Source: Takakia lepidozioides (Eukaryota > Streptophyta > Takakiopsida > Takakiales > Takakiaceae). Taken from it: a DNA stretch of 64,000 nucleotides. The notes beneath the pieces were generated by a model that had not been told where the DNA came from, ran no database searches, and saw nothing but the letters and a program-made list of their open reading frames with translations. The stretch spans positions 7,194,001-7,258,000 of the forward strand of contig CM060731.1 in NCBI GenBank assembly GCA_030704615.1. The letters run 5' to 3'. Of this stretch, positions 37,441 through 49,300 are shown piece by piece (the stretch's first letter is position 1; each line of letters opens with the position of its first letter). A program made the translations under genes and the position numbers.

Positions 37441-38169
37441 AAAGCACATGTATGGTAGTATCCAAACGTAGACCAGTCATCAAAATATGCACTTGAACAG
37501 TGGGACGCTAAGTTTAGGACTGTTGACTGTGTACGGGTGCTCCATGCAATTTGCTACTTCAACTACTACCCATCAGAAGACACAGATCTATTTGCTCTTA
37601 AAGGCCTTTTGTCGGTGCACAAAGTACTGTTAAACCTGCAGGTGGATCTTTGGGGTAATACTTCCACGGTAATCGACAGGTACTTGCGCAGAAGCAGCTT
37701 GTAGAAGTTAGAAACGTTGACATTGCACTCAAAGTCGTCGTTTGTGCTCCAGCTGGACAGTGGCACGCTACCTCGCGCATATATAAATTGAGACAATCTC
37801 TGTCTCTGATCCTCACGCCTTGCAATCGAGCTTCTCACTGAGCAGTTCCCAAACCGTAGCTTATCAATCTTGGAGTGAGATACTAGAATTAGTTGAATCC
37901 CACATCTGGAGCTGTCAGGAGCTTGAACAAGATGCATTGATAACCCAGTTTCGAGAAGTCGAACTGTATGTCAACTGAAGAGACAGATAGCAAGATCAGA
38001 AGGCATTTACAATATGTAAGATCTAGATATCACGTATTAGTCCTAGACATCAATGTTATAGATAGTGACACGGATTGATCATAAAAGACGCCAAATCGTA
38101 GATACTGTTAGAGATCACAAAGCGCGAGATCAGACTTACAACTAGAGCTTGAGCTTGGGACTCGGTAAA

Positions 38170-40088
38170 ATGGGTAAGAAGCATGATCAGCCAACAGCTT
38201 TATCTGCATTGCTTCTGGTGGCTATCGGTTTCATTGCGCTCGGAGTAGAAGCTGATAGAGGCGGTCGAGGTGGCGGTCCAGGCGGTCCAGGTGGTGGTCC
38301 AGGTGGCCCTGGAGGCGGTCCAGGTGGCGCTCCAGGTGGCCCTGGAGGCGGTCCGGGCGGTCCAGGTGGCCCTGGAGGCGGACCAGGCGGTCCAGGTGGC
38401 TTTGGAGTGGGGTTCTACGAAAGAACGTGCCCAACTGCCGAGACTATAGTCCGAAATGTTGTGGCCGATGCCTACAGACAAAACATAAAGACTGCACCAG
38501 GCCTCTTGCGGCTGCACTTCCATGACTGCTTTGTTCGGGTATTTCCCCTGAGCTAATGTCCTCTAGATTGCACTTTCTCCTTCGTTGTGCATTACAGTAT
38601 TCGAGACTTCATCAACTTTCTTTGAATGTGAAGTCCCTCAACGCATACAGATGCGTTCGGATTCAATTGAGTTGTCAGATCTACAGTTCGCTAAAACACG
38701 ACAGTTTGGTTGGCCGATTCAGGGTTGTGATGGGTCGGTGCTCCTCGATTCCACAGCAACCAATAAAGCAGAGAAGGATGCGGTCATCAACATAGGTCTG
38801 CATGGTTATGAAGTGATTGATGCTGCCAAAACACAGTTGGAGAAAGCGTGCCCAGGGATTGTTTCATGTGCAGACATTCTTGCATTCGCCGCCCGAGACA
38901 GCACTTTCCTGGTATAGTCTCCTTTTCCACATCTCTGCCATGAACTCATGTTCATCTCTAGCCTCTAGGGAACTCCCGGCGCCCTTGCTTTGTGACCTCA
39001 CATTTGCATTCCACATGACATTCTTCATCTGTCACCTGATCGACCTGTGGTTCGTTCCAAGGATAGCTATTGTACTAGAAAAGGTCCCTTTCCAGGTACA
39101 AATTCATCTAGAGCAACGCTCCGTGACACAGTAGACTTGTGCTTACAAGTAGTGACGAGTATATAACATACGTGCACGCATTCACTTTTCACCCCTTGCA
39201 GACTGGAGGTCAATTCTGGGGGGTACCTTCTGGGCGAAGAGACGGGACCATCTCTTTGATTTCCGACCCAGACAATAATTTGCCATCTGCGCTCGATTCT
39301 GTGAGCAAGCTCACACAGACATTCCAAGCAAAGGGACTCTCTCAAGAACAGATGGTCGTACTTTCAGGTACAAATGCTGCTCCGAGTGTGAGATTCATAT
39401 GTAGTTTGATCATAGCTCTACCTACCACTTTGCAGACCTACCAATTGATAAGGTTTTTTTTAGTAGGGAGCTCACGAGTAGTGCTCAACAGATTTTGAAC
39501 CCACCGTTTGATTAAAATTTTTGGACTGAACCAGAGATTAAGCATCTGGATCCGAGGAAATCTTTCCTAGTAAGCTGCAACCACCACAGCGCAACACTGT
39601 GTTCAGGCGCGATAGTTAACCAAGGTTGAAGTAATTTCGTGTCATTGAGGTAGTCGCTTGGTGTATTCTGTATGGCAGGTTCTCACACCATTGGCGTATC
39701 CCATTGCGGTGTCGTTGTTCCTCGACTCTATTTCTTCAACAGTACGGATCCCACAGATCCAACCCTCGATCCTGGATTTGCAGCGTCCTTGAAACAACAG
39801 TGTCCCCAGACCAGTGGTTTTACCACAGAAGTCAGTCTTGACGTGGGAACGCCTGACGTATTCGACAACAGCTACTACCAAAACTTGATCCAGGGCAAGG
39901 GGCTGTTGACATCAGACCAAGAGCTAAGTTTCGACCCCGCTACCCGAGCAGCTGTACTTCAGAATTCGAGGTTTAATGGGTTTCTGTTCAAGCAGAAATT
40001 CGCCAATGCCATGGTGGCAATGAGCTCGATTGGGGTGTTGACTGGAACAGACGGACAGATTAGAACGAATTGCAGAGCTATAAATTGA
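38170..40088 (+). CDS. Class III (secretory) plant peroxidase with Gly/Pro-rich N-terminal insert
   Basis: Four exons join in frame: 38170-38538, 38723-38911, 39202-39367 and 39679-40088, giving 377 residues. The enzyme uses H2O2 to oxidise phenolics in the wall or apoplast (lignification, wall cross-linking, stress). A signal peptide spans residues 1-28 ([16 protein letters not shown]). Residues 31-79 are almost only Gly and Pro in GGPGG-type repeats. The mature fold begins at GFYERTCP. Distal Arg114 and His118 lie in [11 protein letters not shown], calcium-site residues in GCDGSVLLD, a conserved Cys in [12 protein letters not shown], and proximal His244 in SGSHTIG. The protein ends [12 protein letters not shown]. 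Introns fall at positions typical of the family (after HDCFVR and inside LSG). ATG 38170 is used because it starts the signal peptide. Family membership is certain; the isoform and substrate are not. Confidence 0.93.
38250..38402 (+). repeat. GC-rich tandem coding repeat in the peroxidase gene
   Basis: Short units such as ggcggtccaggtggccctgg repeat head to tail and encode [10 protein letters not shown]-type sequence. The tract lies directly after the signal-peptide codons and before the first conserved peroxidase residues. Confidence 0.85.
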
Positions 40089-40542
40089 AACCTCTCTTCA
40101 GGAAACCTCTAGCGCTGTATATACCGTTGCTGATCAGAAATGGTGTTTCTATAGTCTGTACAAGCACACATAAAAACCTGCAGTGAGCTCAATTAACGCT
40201 GTTTTAGTCAGAGTACGCAGAAACTGGAATTTGGAAATTCTTTGTAGAAACGTTCCTCCACTCGTGAATTTTCCCAGCTCTTGTGAATACGTCGTCACAG
40301 TTGCAAGATGTAAGTTGCTTTGACTTTTTTTGACAGATCCGAAATAAAGTAATGTTACTTCACAACGTCGTCGAGGAAAATCAAAGAACTTAACCCCTAA
40401 ACGCCCGGCAGGCATGTTTGACTTTCCACGAAAAACCAGACCCCCCCTCCTCGAAATCGTTCGTAATTTTTGATTTTTTTACAATTTTGGAAAATTGACC
40501 GGACAATCTCTCCCCACCTACCCCGTGCCAAATTTCGGGCCC

Positions 40543-40829
40543 TTAAAAGCAGGTGTGGCGGATTCTGCCACCTTTTCGGCCTAATTCTCAGGCCGAATCG
40601 GCCACCCAGGGCAGAATCGGCAGGGATGGCCGATTACGCACAGAGGACGGCAGACCTACCACCACCGAGGCCCATGTCATCAGCCATCAACCCAGCCGCC
40701 TTCCCTTGAGGCTCGCCCGGGGACTCTGAATCTGGGCAATCGATATGGGATAATCGAACCTCAATCATATTGCGCCCCTCAATCATATTGCGCCATGTAG
40801 CGGCGAGAATCCGCCACATCTGCTTTTAA
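40543..40829. mobile_element. Foldback/MITE-like element
   Basis: TTAAAAGCAGGTGTGGCGG and the following attct at 40543-40566 pair with 40806-40829 (agaatccgccacatctgctt, then ttaa), with one mismatch in 24. The interior has further inverted pieces (ggcagaatcggc, gatggccgatt) and a 16-bp tandem duplication of tcaatcatattgcgcc near 40760-40795. There is no coding capacity. The flanking target duplication was not resolved. Confidence 0.6.
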
Positions 40830-43440
40830 CGCCAGTGAACGGGCCGCGTTGGCAGACTCTGCCCTGTGCGCGGCCATAGGGCTCGCCCAAAGGCCGCTTA
40901 CAGGGCAGAATCGGCCAAACACGACCCCTTCTCTAGTACAATAATGTCAGATCTGCAAAAACCCCACCATTGTGGGTGGGGCCCATTTTTTGGACGTGTG
41001 TCAAGTTTAACAGGAAACAGAGCTTTTCATATGCGTGACCTGGTAGTTTCCAGTGTTGTACTGGTATGTGCCAGTCGGTGGTATGTGCACTGTTATGAGT
41101 AAGGGTATTGTAGACGTGGGGCATATACCCCGGCTATACCCAGGACCCCGGGTTTTGAACACTGGACCTACCCCCTACCTACCATACCAGTCTAGGTATG
41201 AACTATTTTTCATATGTACTCGACTTGCGACCCGTATTGAGGATTGATGAACCCAAGCTAGCATGGGTATGTATAATGATACAATTTTTTTGTGCTTATC
41301 CTCATTCACATTTGTGCAGTAAAAAATGGCACTATCTTTGGGCTCCCTGTCGCTGGCATCACTAATTTGAGCCCTTGGCATCATGTATTCCAACCACTAC
41401 AACGTGGATCACCATAATATAACCATGTACCAAAAATATAAATTTATAAATAACAACAGGGGTTTGTGGGTACAAATATAAAAGACTGTAAAAATAACAT
41501 GACGTTACCCTTAAAATACCATAATATATAATGTAATTGTCGAAGATACCAACCATTAAAAATATAACCATAGTGTACATATTGCCCCAGTATGTCATTT
41601 GAGTTTACCCATGCCTAGGACCGGGGTATCTCAAAATTCGAAATACCCATACCCATCCTATAACCTACCCTGGCCAATCCAGCACAACACTGGTGGTTTC
41701 CAACGGCTCCCTGCTGGAAAAAATAACCTTACAAAGAGCCATGAAGGCGGAATAACGAGGTTCCACTCCGATCAAATATTGTATTTCAGATGCACAATAT
41801 CTTTCTTTTTAACCAATGATCTCTATCTATAACTATAGATGAATACTTATGTACAACAAGCGCATACTACCATTTTGTCAATTTGAATGTCAATATCAGT
41901 TAAAGACCTAGGCTTCATAAGGAAAACCAGAAGAAGACTAATATAGAATGTTGGGAGGTGTACAATGACAACAACTTTGATTACTGATCCGTTCAAAGAG
42001 CCATTCACTCCCACTGAACTTTATTTTTCAGGTTGATAAAATGTAGAAACCATAACTCGTGGTAGATACATCTACAAGTTCGACCATTAGTTTGTCTTCC
42101 CCAACATAACTATAATCATCTCAAATATACGTAAGCTCTTATAAATGGATTTAATTGCACTCACATACACAATGACTCTCATAAGTATAATTGAGAAACA
42201 ACATGAAGATGATGCCCATCGGGTTTTTGGATATTGGACTATTGCAAGTTGCTCACATATCATGTCCAAATAAACATACCAAAAGAAATAAGCATGCATA
42301 ACAAAGTTCAAACAAAATACAAGCAATAGAAAAAACAAACCGAATCTTATATATCTTGCAATATTTTTTTACAGAAAATGATCGGTAATGGTAGAGAAGA
42401 GACATCACCCATGTGTCATCATTTTTGTGAGTATAAGACAAGAGTCGGGGAGAGACGACCATGCAAATTTTGGCATTGGATCCCCACGGTGGAGCATTGG
42501 GACGGAAAGAGCATTGGGACGGAAAGATCCAACGTATAATATCTCAAGGTATAAGATCTTATGGATGATTGACACATCTTATGGAGCTAATGGATTATTG
42601 ACATGTCCTTGATTTTTCAGCCACGCCGCCACCAAAACTGTGATGCGATACCTTGGGTAATGCTCCTCCTAAGAAAGCTCCGATATGGGAGGAAGAAATG
42701 CACAGAGAGATTGGGGGTATCTATAGAGATCAAAAATATGGTTTGTACAGGAGGTAAAAGATCCAATGAGCAAGGGCAAAGTGGAAAAATGTCCAGCCAT
42801 TCTCACGTTGTTCATCAAGTTGTTCCGATTTCAAATTGAATTCTATATGCAACTCCTCTCTAACTTGATCCTTGATCTCCTAGACTTCCCTTCTTACTCC
42901 GTCTCTTACATGTTCCATTATGAAATAAGCAATTCTTGGATTTCGCATCATAGCCAAATCTCCAGGCGTTGCTTCCACGCTGCTAAACGAGCTTTTTGAC
43001 GCCGATTTGAATCCTCGCTAATGTGTTCTTCTTTTTGTTTGTTGGCGAGACTAGTCTGTGGATCTTATTGGCCTCTGCATTCAGTTTTTGAGGGGATCCA
43101 ACATGCATAATCTCCATCATAGCATTACCGCCACAATAGTTCTAAAACGCTTTGCATACCACACTTATGATGTGACGGTTGACTACCGGTGCGTTAAATT
43201 TTGAAGCGGGCTACGAAGAGATGTTTCTTGAGTGAATTGCGGTCAAACTATGAAAGGATCATAGGCTAAGTGGTATTTTGGCCTCACAAGAATATTTTAG
43301 AGGTTGTACAAATTTGGGTTTATTTACATAGGCCGGGTCTTTTCAGGCCTTACAAGAATGGTTGTACCAGCCATCCCTCCTTCTTGTTAAGTACAAGATA
43401 AAAGGTGCTAAAGCGAAGTCACAAAGTAGAAATTCTATGG
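40830..43440. other. Intergenic, AT-rich, no gene recognised
   Basis: Stretches near 41040-41170 and 41580-41690 contain tacccataccc-like and ggaccccgggttttgaacac-like pieces resembling degraded retroelement ends. A direct repeat gagcattgggacggaaag occurs twice in tandem at about 42492-42527. No gene is supported. Confidence 0.45.
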
Positions 43441-43449
43441 CATAGGAAA

Positions 43450-43615
43450 AATAAAGTATGTCTTCCTAGCATGAAACTATGAGAATCTGGCAAGACATTA
43501 GCTACGTCATCCAGCCATCCATGTTTCTTGTTAATACGCACAAGACGAGGGGTGTTGAAGGTCATCCAGCCATCCCTGCTTCTTGTTAATAAGCACAAGA
43601 CGAGGGGTGTTGAAG
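43450..43615. repeat. 55-bp tandem duplication beside a dispersed repeat
   Basis: A unit beginning gtcatccagccatcc and ending aagacgaggggtgttgaag occurs at 43505-43559 and again at 43560-43613. A more diverged relative is at about 43370-43430. Positions 43452-43507 match 21215-21275. Confidence 0.7.
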
Positions 43616-44009
43616 CCAAGTCACAAAGACATTAGGCCAATATAAAAACTTTCAAATGGAGCTGTCAGTTTATTTTTGTCCAATTATAGATTTCAAGGTT
43701 TATGAAACTTTCTTTTGTTGAAATAGCTGTTGCATTATTTAAAGCAGTTTGTTGCATGCTCAGAGGATGTCTTTTTGGTGGGGATTGGTGACGTTTGGCG
43801 GAATGGACAGAGTTAGAGAAAGAGAGGGAGGGAGATTGGCACGTACTATGGAGATGGCGAAATAAAGATACGTAGAAAATGGAATATGGGTGATCCTTGA
43901 AGCTTGATGATAGCCCAAACCAATCTAATTTGGTCGAAGAAGTAGATAAGGGCTTAACCGTCCTCTTTGACCTTTTGGTTTGTTGAACATAGGTCAACGC
44001 TGGAGCATG

Positions 44010-45738
44010 GAATGGCAGGAGTGCTTTGAAGATCCTTCACAATGGTGGGAATACAGCGGTAGCAAGGTCCAGAATCAGCAACCTTATGGCCGACCAACCA
44101 AGCATCCACAAATGGATCCTCGTGGGCGACCTCAACATGGTTGAAAATGCTCAGGATAGGAAGCGCCCCGGCTCACATTACCTCACTCCAGACGAGGAAA
44201 ATGCCTGGCATAACCTCACCCAAACACACAGTCTTATAGAGATAGAGAACCCACCCTTCAATCCCAACAGCTCAGTCCCCTTCTTCACCTGGACCAATAA
44301 CAGAGGCATCAATGACCTCTGCATGGCCAGACTTGATCGTTTTTATGTCTCACTTTTTCTTTCACCCTTCGCCTCCCCTGCTCCACAAGATCCCATCCCT
44401 CAAGGGTTTGATCGTGCCATGATTGCCGCTTCTATCAGCATCCCAAACACTTATCCTAGAGGGAGAAGTCTCTTCAAGTTATATACCTCTCACCTCCGCA
44501 TTCCTTCATTCGTTGAAGGTCTTAAGATGACATGGTTGTCTGCTAAGAATGAACTGGAATGCCCGGTGCTTCTTTTCAGGCTAAGCTCAACGCAACCTGT
44601 AAAGACAGCCAACAGCGCAGCTCTGCCAAAAAAAAATTGAAGCTAATGCCTGCGATGAGCATACATACCAAACCTACCTGGAAGCCAGACTTAACCTAGA
44701 AAGTTATCATGTCCAGAAGGAAAAAAAGATGAAGATTCAAGCAGGCATAAACTGGTCCACCAAGGGTGAGAAACTGTCCAAGTACTTTTTCCAAAAAATG
44801 AAGCAAAGAAGGGCCCTTCAAGCCATCTCTGAACTCTACACAGATCTTCATGTGGCCTCTAGTAGAGTCACAATCAATGGTCACATGTCTAGACCATTTC
44901 CACTGCAGAGATCGATAAGGTAGGGTTGCCCACTTGCCCCTTTCCTCTTTCTTTTTGTGGCGGATGCTCTAGGCTATATGTTGGATAACAACCTCCAGGT
45001 TAAGGGTTTGAGACTGCAAAATCCAAAAACACAGGCTTGGAAAGAGGTGAAAGACTCCATGTTTGCTGACGACACCTTTCTTGTTCTAGAGGCAACCCCG
45101 GAAACCTTAGCAGCAGCAGAACAAACTCTCATGAGGTTTTGTGGAGTCTCGGGCTTCAGAGTTAACTGGTCCAAGACCAAGGCATTGCTCGTGGGAGACC
45201 CATCTAAATCAGCCATAGGGGGGTCACCCACATGGGGCAACCATTTAGGGCTAGTCTGGCTCAAAGAGTCAACTACACTGCTAGGTCACACTTTTGGCAT
45301 CAACCTAACAGAGGAATAGAGGATGGGCCCAACTCTGCAAAGACTTAAAACCCAGTTAGCATATTGGGGCTCATACCATCTCTCCATCACGGGGAGAGCT
45401 CTTGCTTCAAACCAAGTTCTCCTCGCAGGGTCGTGGTACTTCGCATCCACATGGAAACCCAACTCCAAAATCATTGACGAAGTTAAAAGGTACATCCGAA
45501 ACTTCATATGGGGGGCTGCCTCTACAGAGCAAAACAAGCGTCCACAAGTCTCTTGGCAACAGATTTGTATGCCCAAGAAGATGGGCGGTTTGGGAATCCT
45601 TGATCCTGACACTCAGATCAAAACTTTGCTAGGAAAATGGATTCCGAGATACCTCAGTCCGAAAGGAGGTTGGTGGAAACTTATGGTTACCCCTTCCATC
45701 CTTTCATCCTCTCCACTGCAAACCACCTCCTGGCCAAC
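44010..45738 (+). pseudogene. LINE ORF2, endonuclease C-terminal part and reverse transcriptase (5' of the nested insertion)
   Basis: This is the first part of a LINE ORF2 interrupted at 45739 by the Mutator-like element. The endonuclease end is at 44026-44640 (WILVGDLNMVE, PFFTWTNNRG, ARLDRFYVS). Reverse transcriptase motifs follow: GCPLAPFLFLFVADALG with a stop where RQG is expected (about 44920), the catalytic FADDT at about 45062-45076, and FRVNWSKTKALL. The maturase-like or thumb part (ITGRALASNQVLLAGSWYF, MPKKMGGLGILDP) ends in ANHLLAN just before the insertion. The finger half of the RT domain is missing, which indicates an internal deletion near 44700-44900. The element is dead. Confidence 0.85.
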
Positions 45739-45746
45739 GACGCAAT
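45739..45746. repeat. Left target-site copy of the Mutator-like element
   Basis: GACGCAAT precedes the left terminal inverted repeat and corresponds to GAGGCATC at 57063-57070 (5 of 8 identical). The LINE reading frame supports this pairing: removing the element and one copy joins ANHLLAN to EASLPPGRPLADGW in frame. Confidence 0.5.
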
Positions 45747-45935
45747 GGCGTGAGCGTTGCACGTGAGCGCGCGAGCGTACGCTCACGCAGGAGTGACGTG
45801 GCGTGAGCGTACGCTCACGCCAGCTGACGTGGCGTGAGCCTGCACACATGCTGACATGGCGTGAGCGTCATGTCAGCATGCTGATGTGGCGGTAAATGAT
45901 GACGTGGCACTGTCCGTCAACTGCCACGTCAGCAT
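45747..45935. repeat. Left terminal inverted repeat and subterminal array
   Basis: After the terminal GGCGTGAGC there are perfect palindromes such as GCGTGAGCGTACGCTCACGC (45801-45820) and a hairpin with 12-bp arms (catgctgacatg / catgtcagcatg, about 45847-45880). TGACGTGGC occurs at 45794, 45825 and 45900, and inverted at 45923. These are candidate transposase binding sites and also match plant bZIP (C-box/G-box hybrid) sites. Confidence 0.8.
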
Positions 45936-46384
45936 TAACATGCGCCGCCTATAACCGTGGATGGTCCTATGACCGTGGAATTAATGCAGGGAATCTTGCC
46001 TAAATAGAATCAAGACGAGCGTTGAGGCCTACAATTGCAGCATCCAACATTGTGCAATTACAAATGTTTGTTTCACTTTTACAATTACGAAGACGACAAA
46101 ATATCCTCACAAAGTGTGCGCCATAAAGGCTGCCACGAGAAGACTTCATCCCTCCTCAAATAACAATGAGAGTTATGATCATCTTCAAAAGATGATTGTA
46201 GTGCATAGCGACAGCAAGACATGTAGACTTCGAACGGTGCAATGACAAATGTGCACTACCTAAAAGTTGTCACTCAGACCTCACTCCGTATAGTTGGAGG
46301 CCATATCATTGCACAGCCGACGAATTGATGTGAATTACACATTTCAAATCATGGTCATCCACATACCACATTACATAGTTCATG
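45936..46384. other. Left internal non-coding region of the Mutator-like element
   Basis: This is the 3' flank of the transposase gene, with no coding region recognised. It presumably contains its polyadenylation region. Confidence 0.5.
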
Positions 46385-49300
46385 CTACCCATGTGTTGTA
46401 TCCCGCTGCAAAAGAGTATCGACCTCGTTGAAACTCATAGTGGCCTGGTGAATGAAGTTGTCACGTTTGGGATCGCAAACCATCCTCCTCAAAAATATGA
46501 AATACAAATGTTTGCAGGGTATGAATTTACCTCTCTTGCCCAAACTGGTTGATAGCATATTCACAAAATCAGGACATGTGCAATTGGGGAAATTGGAAAC
46601 CGTGATGTCGTAGGTCCTGTCATGAACAGCAGATGTGGAAGTGATGATTGTGAATACCCGACCATATCCTGGATCGGGTACTTCCGTGGTGCTTCCGACA
46701 CGAGCTTGGAGCATTCTTGCGGACTCCACTTTGCCAAAGTGTTCAGCGGTTGGAGGGAAACGCCGAACGAGCTTTCCATCTCGTTTGGTTGGCCACAAGT
46801 CAGGATTTGCCGGGGGACCCGGGAGGACGCAGGAGTAGTAGCACATGCATGGAGTTGGGGTTGTCTCGCAAGGGAAAAACCTGCCTCCTCCAGCATTTCA
46901 ATCTCCTGAAAGCTGAGATGTGTTCCCACCTTCACGGGCCAAACGGTTGGAGGAGATGGCTTCATCACTACGGAAGGACGCACAGTTCCATGCACACATC
47001 TGGCACAATCATCTGCGCAGAACCAGAACTTGTGGTTCTTGGCTTCTGGTTGACCGTATGGACGCATCAAGCCCGTGAAAGTCGGAGCAGGAGTTCGGGC
47101 ACCACCTCTGGATATAGATGAAGTGCACTTCTCGAAATTAGTTGCCCTGATCGCTGTACATTTCACACGAGACCCGACACTTGTGCGTTCTATGTGCCAA
47201 ACGTGGTCGGGGCATGCGGACTCAAGCACATCAAGGGGGTTGTTTCTCTCCTGCACCATTTCAGTGGCACGGTTTGATGCTGGAGCTTGCCGTCGTGTTG
47301 GAGGTTCCTCCACAATGGAGGTTCCGGACACGGAGCTGTCATGCAGGGGAACACGAGGCTTCGAGAAGTTATCACGGTCTGCCCTGTGGGAATCTGAATC
47401 CGAACCAGGTGGAGTGTTCAATTTCCTCTTACAGGAGCCGAATCTCTCCTCCCCTTCAAGATGTGGAACTCTAGAAACAAGTGGCGTTCCCTGGGCATAC
47501 ATGCTCACCGCCCGTGCTATCTTGATTGGATCCCCAGATCTGTTTGCAGCACGCAACATCAACTCCGATTTGTCCGGACCCTTGCCACCAACCCCACCTC
47601 GTAAGAAATCACGGTATCGGGTTTGTTGTTGCAAGGCACGTATCAAATCATCTGTTGTTGCCACATACAAATCCCGACCTCGTTTCCCAGACTGCTGCAA
47701 CCATGCATTGTGCACAGTTTCTGCCAAATTGCAAGATGGCATGTCTGCCATTTCCTCAATGGACATGTTCTGCAAAGAGGATAACCACACTTCAGAATAG
47801 TGCACAGGAAACAACATAAAGAAAGCAATGAGTCAAAAATATGGAAAGCAAATGTATGAATAAAGCATGAAATAGAAGCCTCGTACCATTGTCATGGCTG
47901 CTCCCCACTGTCTATACCGGAAGTGCCAAAACGCCAGCCAATCTTCCAATGCTCTCATACTCTCAAGTGATGCAGCTCCAGAAGAGAACCACCAGGCACG
48001 AATTGTCTGGAACAAAGTGTCCGCCTCCTTCATTGTTCTAGCATCTTTGTACTCTTTGCACAATTTACGGTGCTGAGTCTGCATCTCTGGTTTGATGTCC
48101 GACTTTGTATGTTTTTCCAGAGATTGTGTCCAATGGAATAGACATGTACGCTCTCTTCCTGGCATAGGCACTTTTGGGTCGCCCGATCCGAAGACAATAC
48201 GAATAGCATTGAAATTTGCTTGAGCACTATCCGCCATGAAACCTGCGAAATTTGGAGATGGCAGCCCATGGCAGCCCATGACACGTATCAGGGAATTCCA
48301 CATGAGCTTCTGGGATTCCGTATCCTCGGATTGCATGTCACAAACTGCAATTGTCATAACTCGTTGGTACACTGGATCGTAGACATGACAAGCCATTGTC
48401 GTCCAATCCTTCACTCGTTTCACATGATCAAACATAAGAAAACAGTTCTGCAAGTCCCCAGTCTTCTGCATCCGCTTCACGAGGCTAACCCCACTGCCCT
48501 CCCCAACAGTCGACATTTTGAAAAGAAAAACTTTGATGGCACCTTGACCTGGGAATACATTGTCCTGGATGTAATCGTACTTGCTCAGTCGTTTCAATTC
48601 CAAAATATTGTCTATGTAGCCTCTGATCCCAGAGCCCATTCTCAATGCATTGATCTGATGCCGAATGTTAGGTGAACTTAAAGTGGAGAAATGATCCATG
48701 ACCAGGTCCAATGCTGCACCGTCAAGTTTAGTCCCCACAGAATCTCCTTCACTCAAAATATGGCTTTCCAAGAAGGACTTGCTTGCGCCAAGAGCAATTG
48801 CAGATGTTGTTGCGGATGGGTTTCTCCCGAACTCCTGTTTGATCAACCTCGATACTGTCTCAACACTCTCCCTGTAATCCCCCTTCGAGACAGGATGGTT
48901 ATGGAATCCAAAATGCACACAAGCTCTCGTCATTGTATTCAAACGGTGGACAACATAGTACATTCTTGCTCCGCAGAGCGCCAAGCAGGATGGCACAAGT
49001 TTGCAGAATTTGCAGACGAAAGTGTTTGCCGGTGGAGGGGCAGTCCCAGGCTGAAATGGATTCTCCGCCAGACCCTCCCATTCGCTTTGATTATGAACTC
49101 CAGACTGAAGAAAGTGTCTGCAATTCAAATTATCACACCTAAGGTGTCCATTGCAAACTGTCCTCCTGAAAACAAGCTTGTCATCATTCTGAATATTGGA
49201 TGTTTTTGTTCTGCACCACGGGTGCCCGTCGTGTTTCTTGTCCATTCCATGCATCATGATTGTTACACCTCCAACTCGCGGAGGAGGAGGCAGCTCGAAT

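Noticed and set aside
38200-38523. Minus-strand repetitive open frame opposite the peroxidase Gly/Pro tract
   Set aside because: It arises from the GC-rich coding repeat on the other strand.
47075-47800. Long plus-strand open frame (241 codons) opposite the transposase
   Set aside because: It lies antisense to the well-supported transposase exon 2 and has no domain; the open frame is a by-product of the coding strand's codon use.
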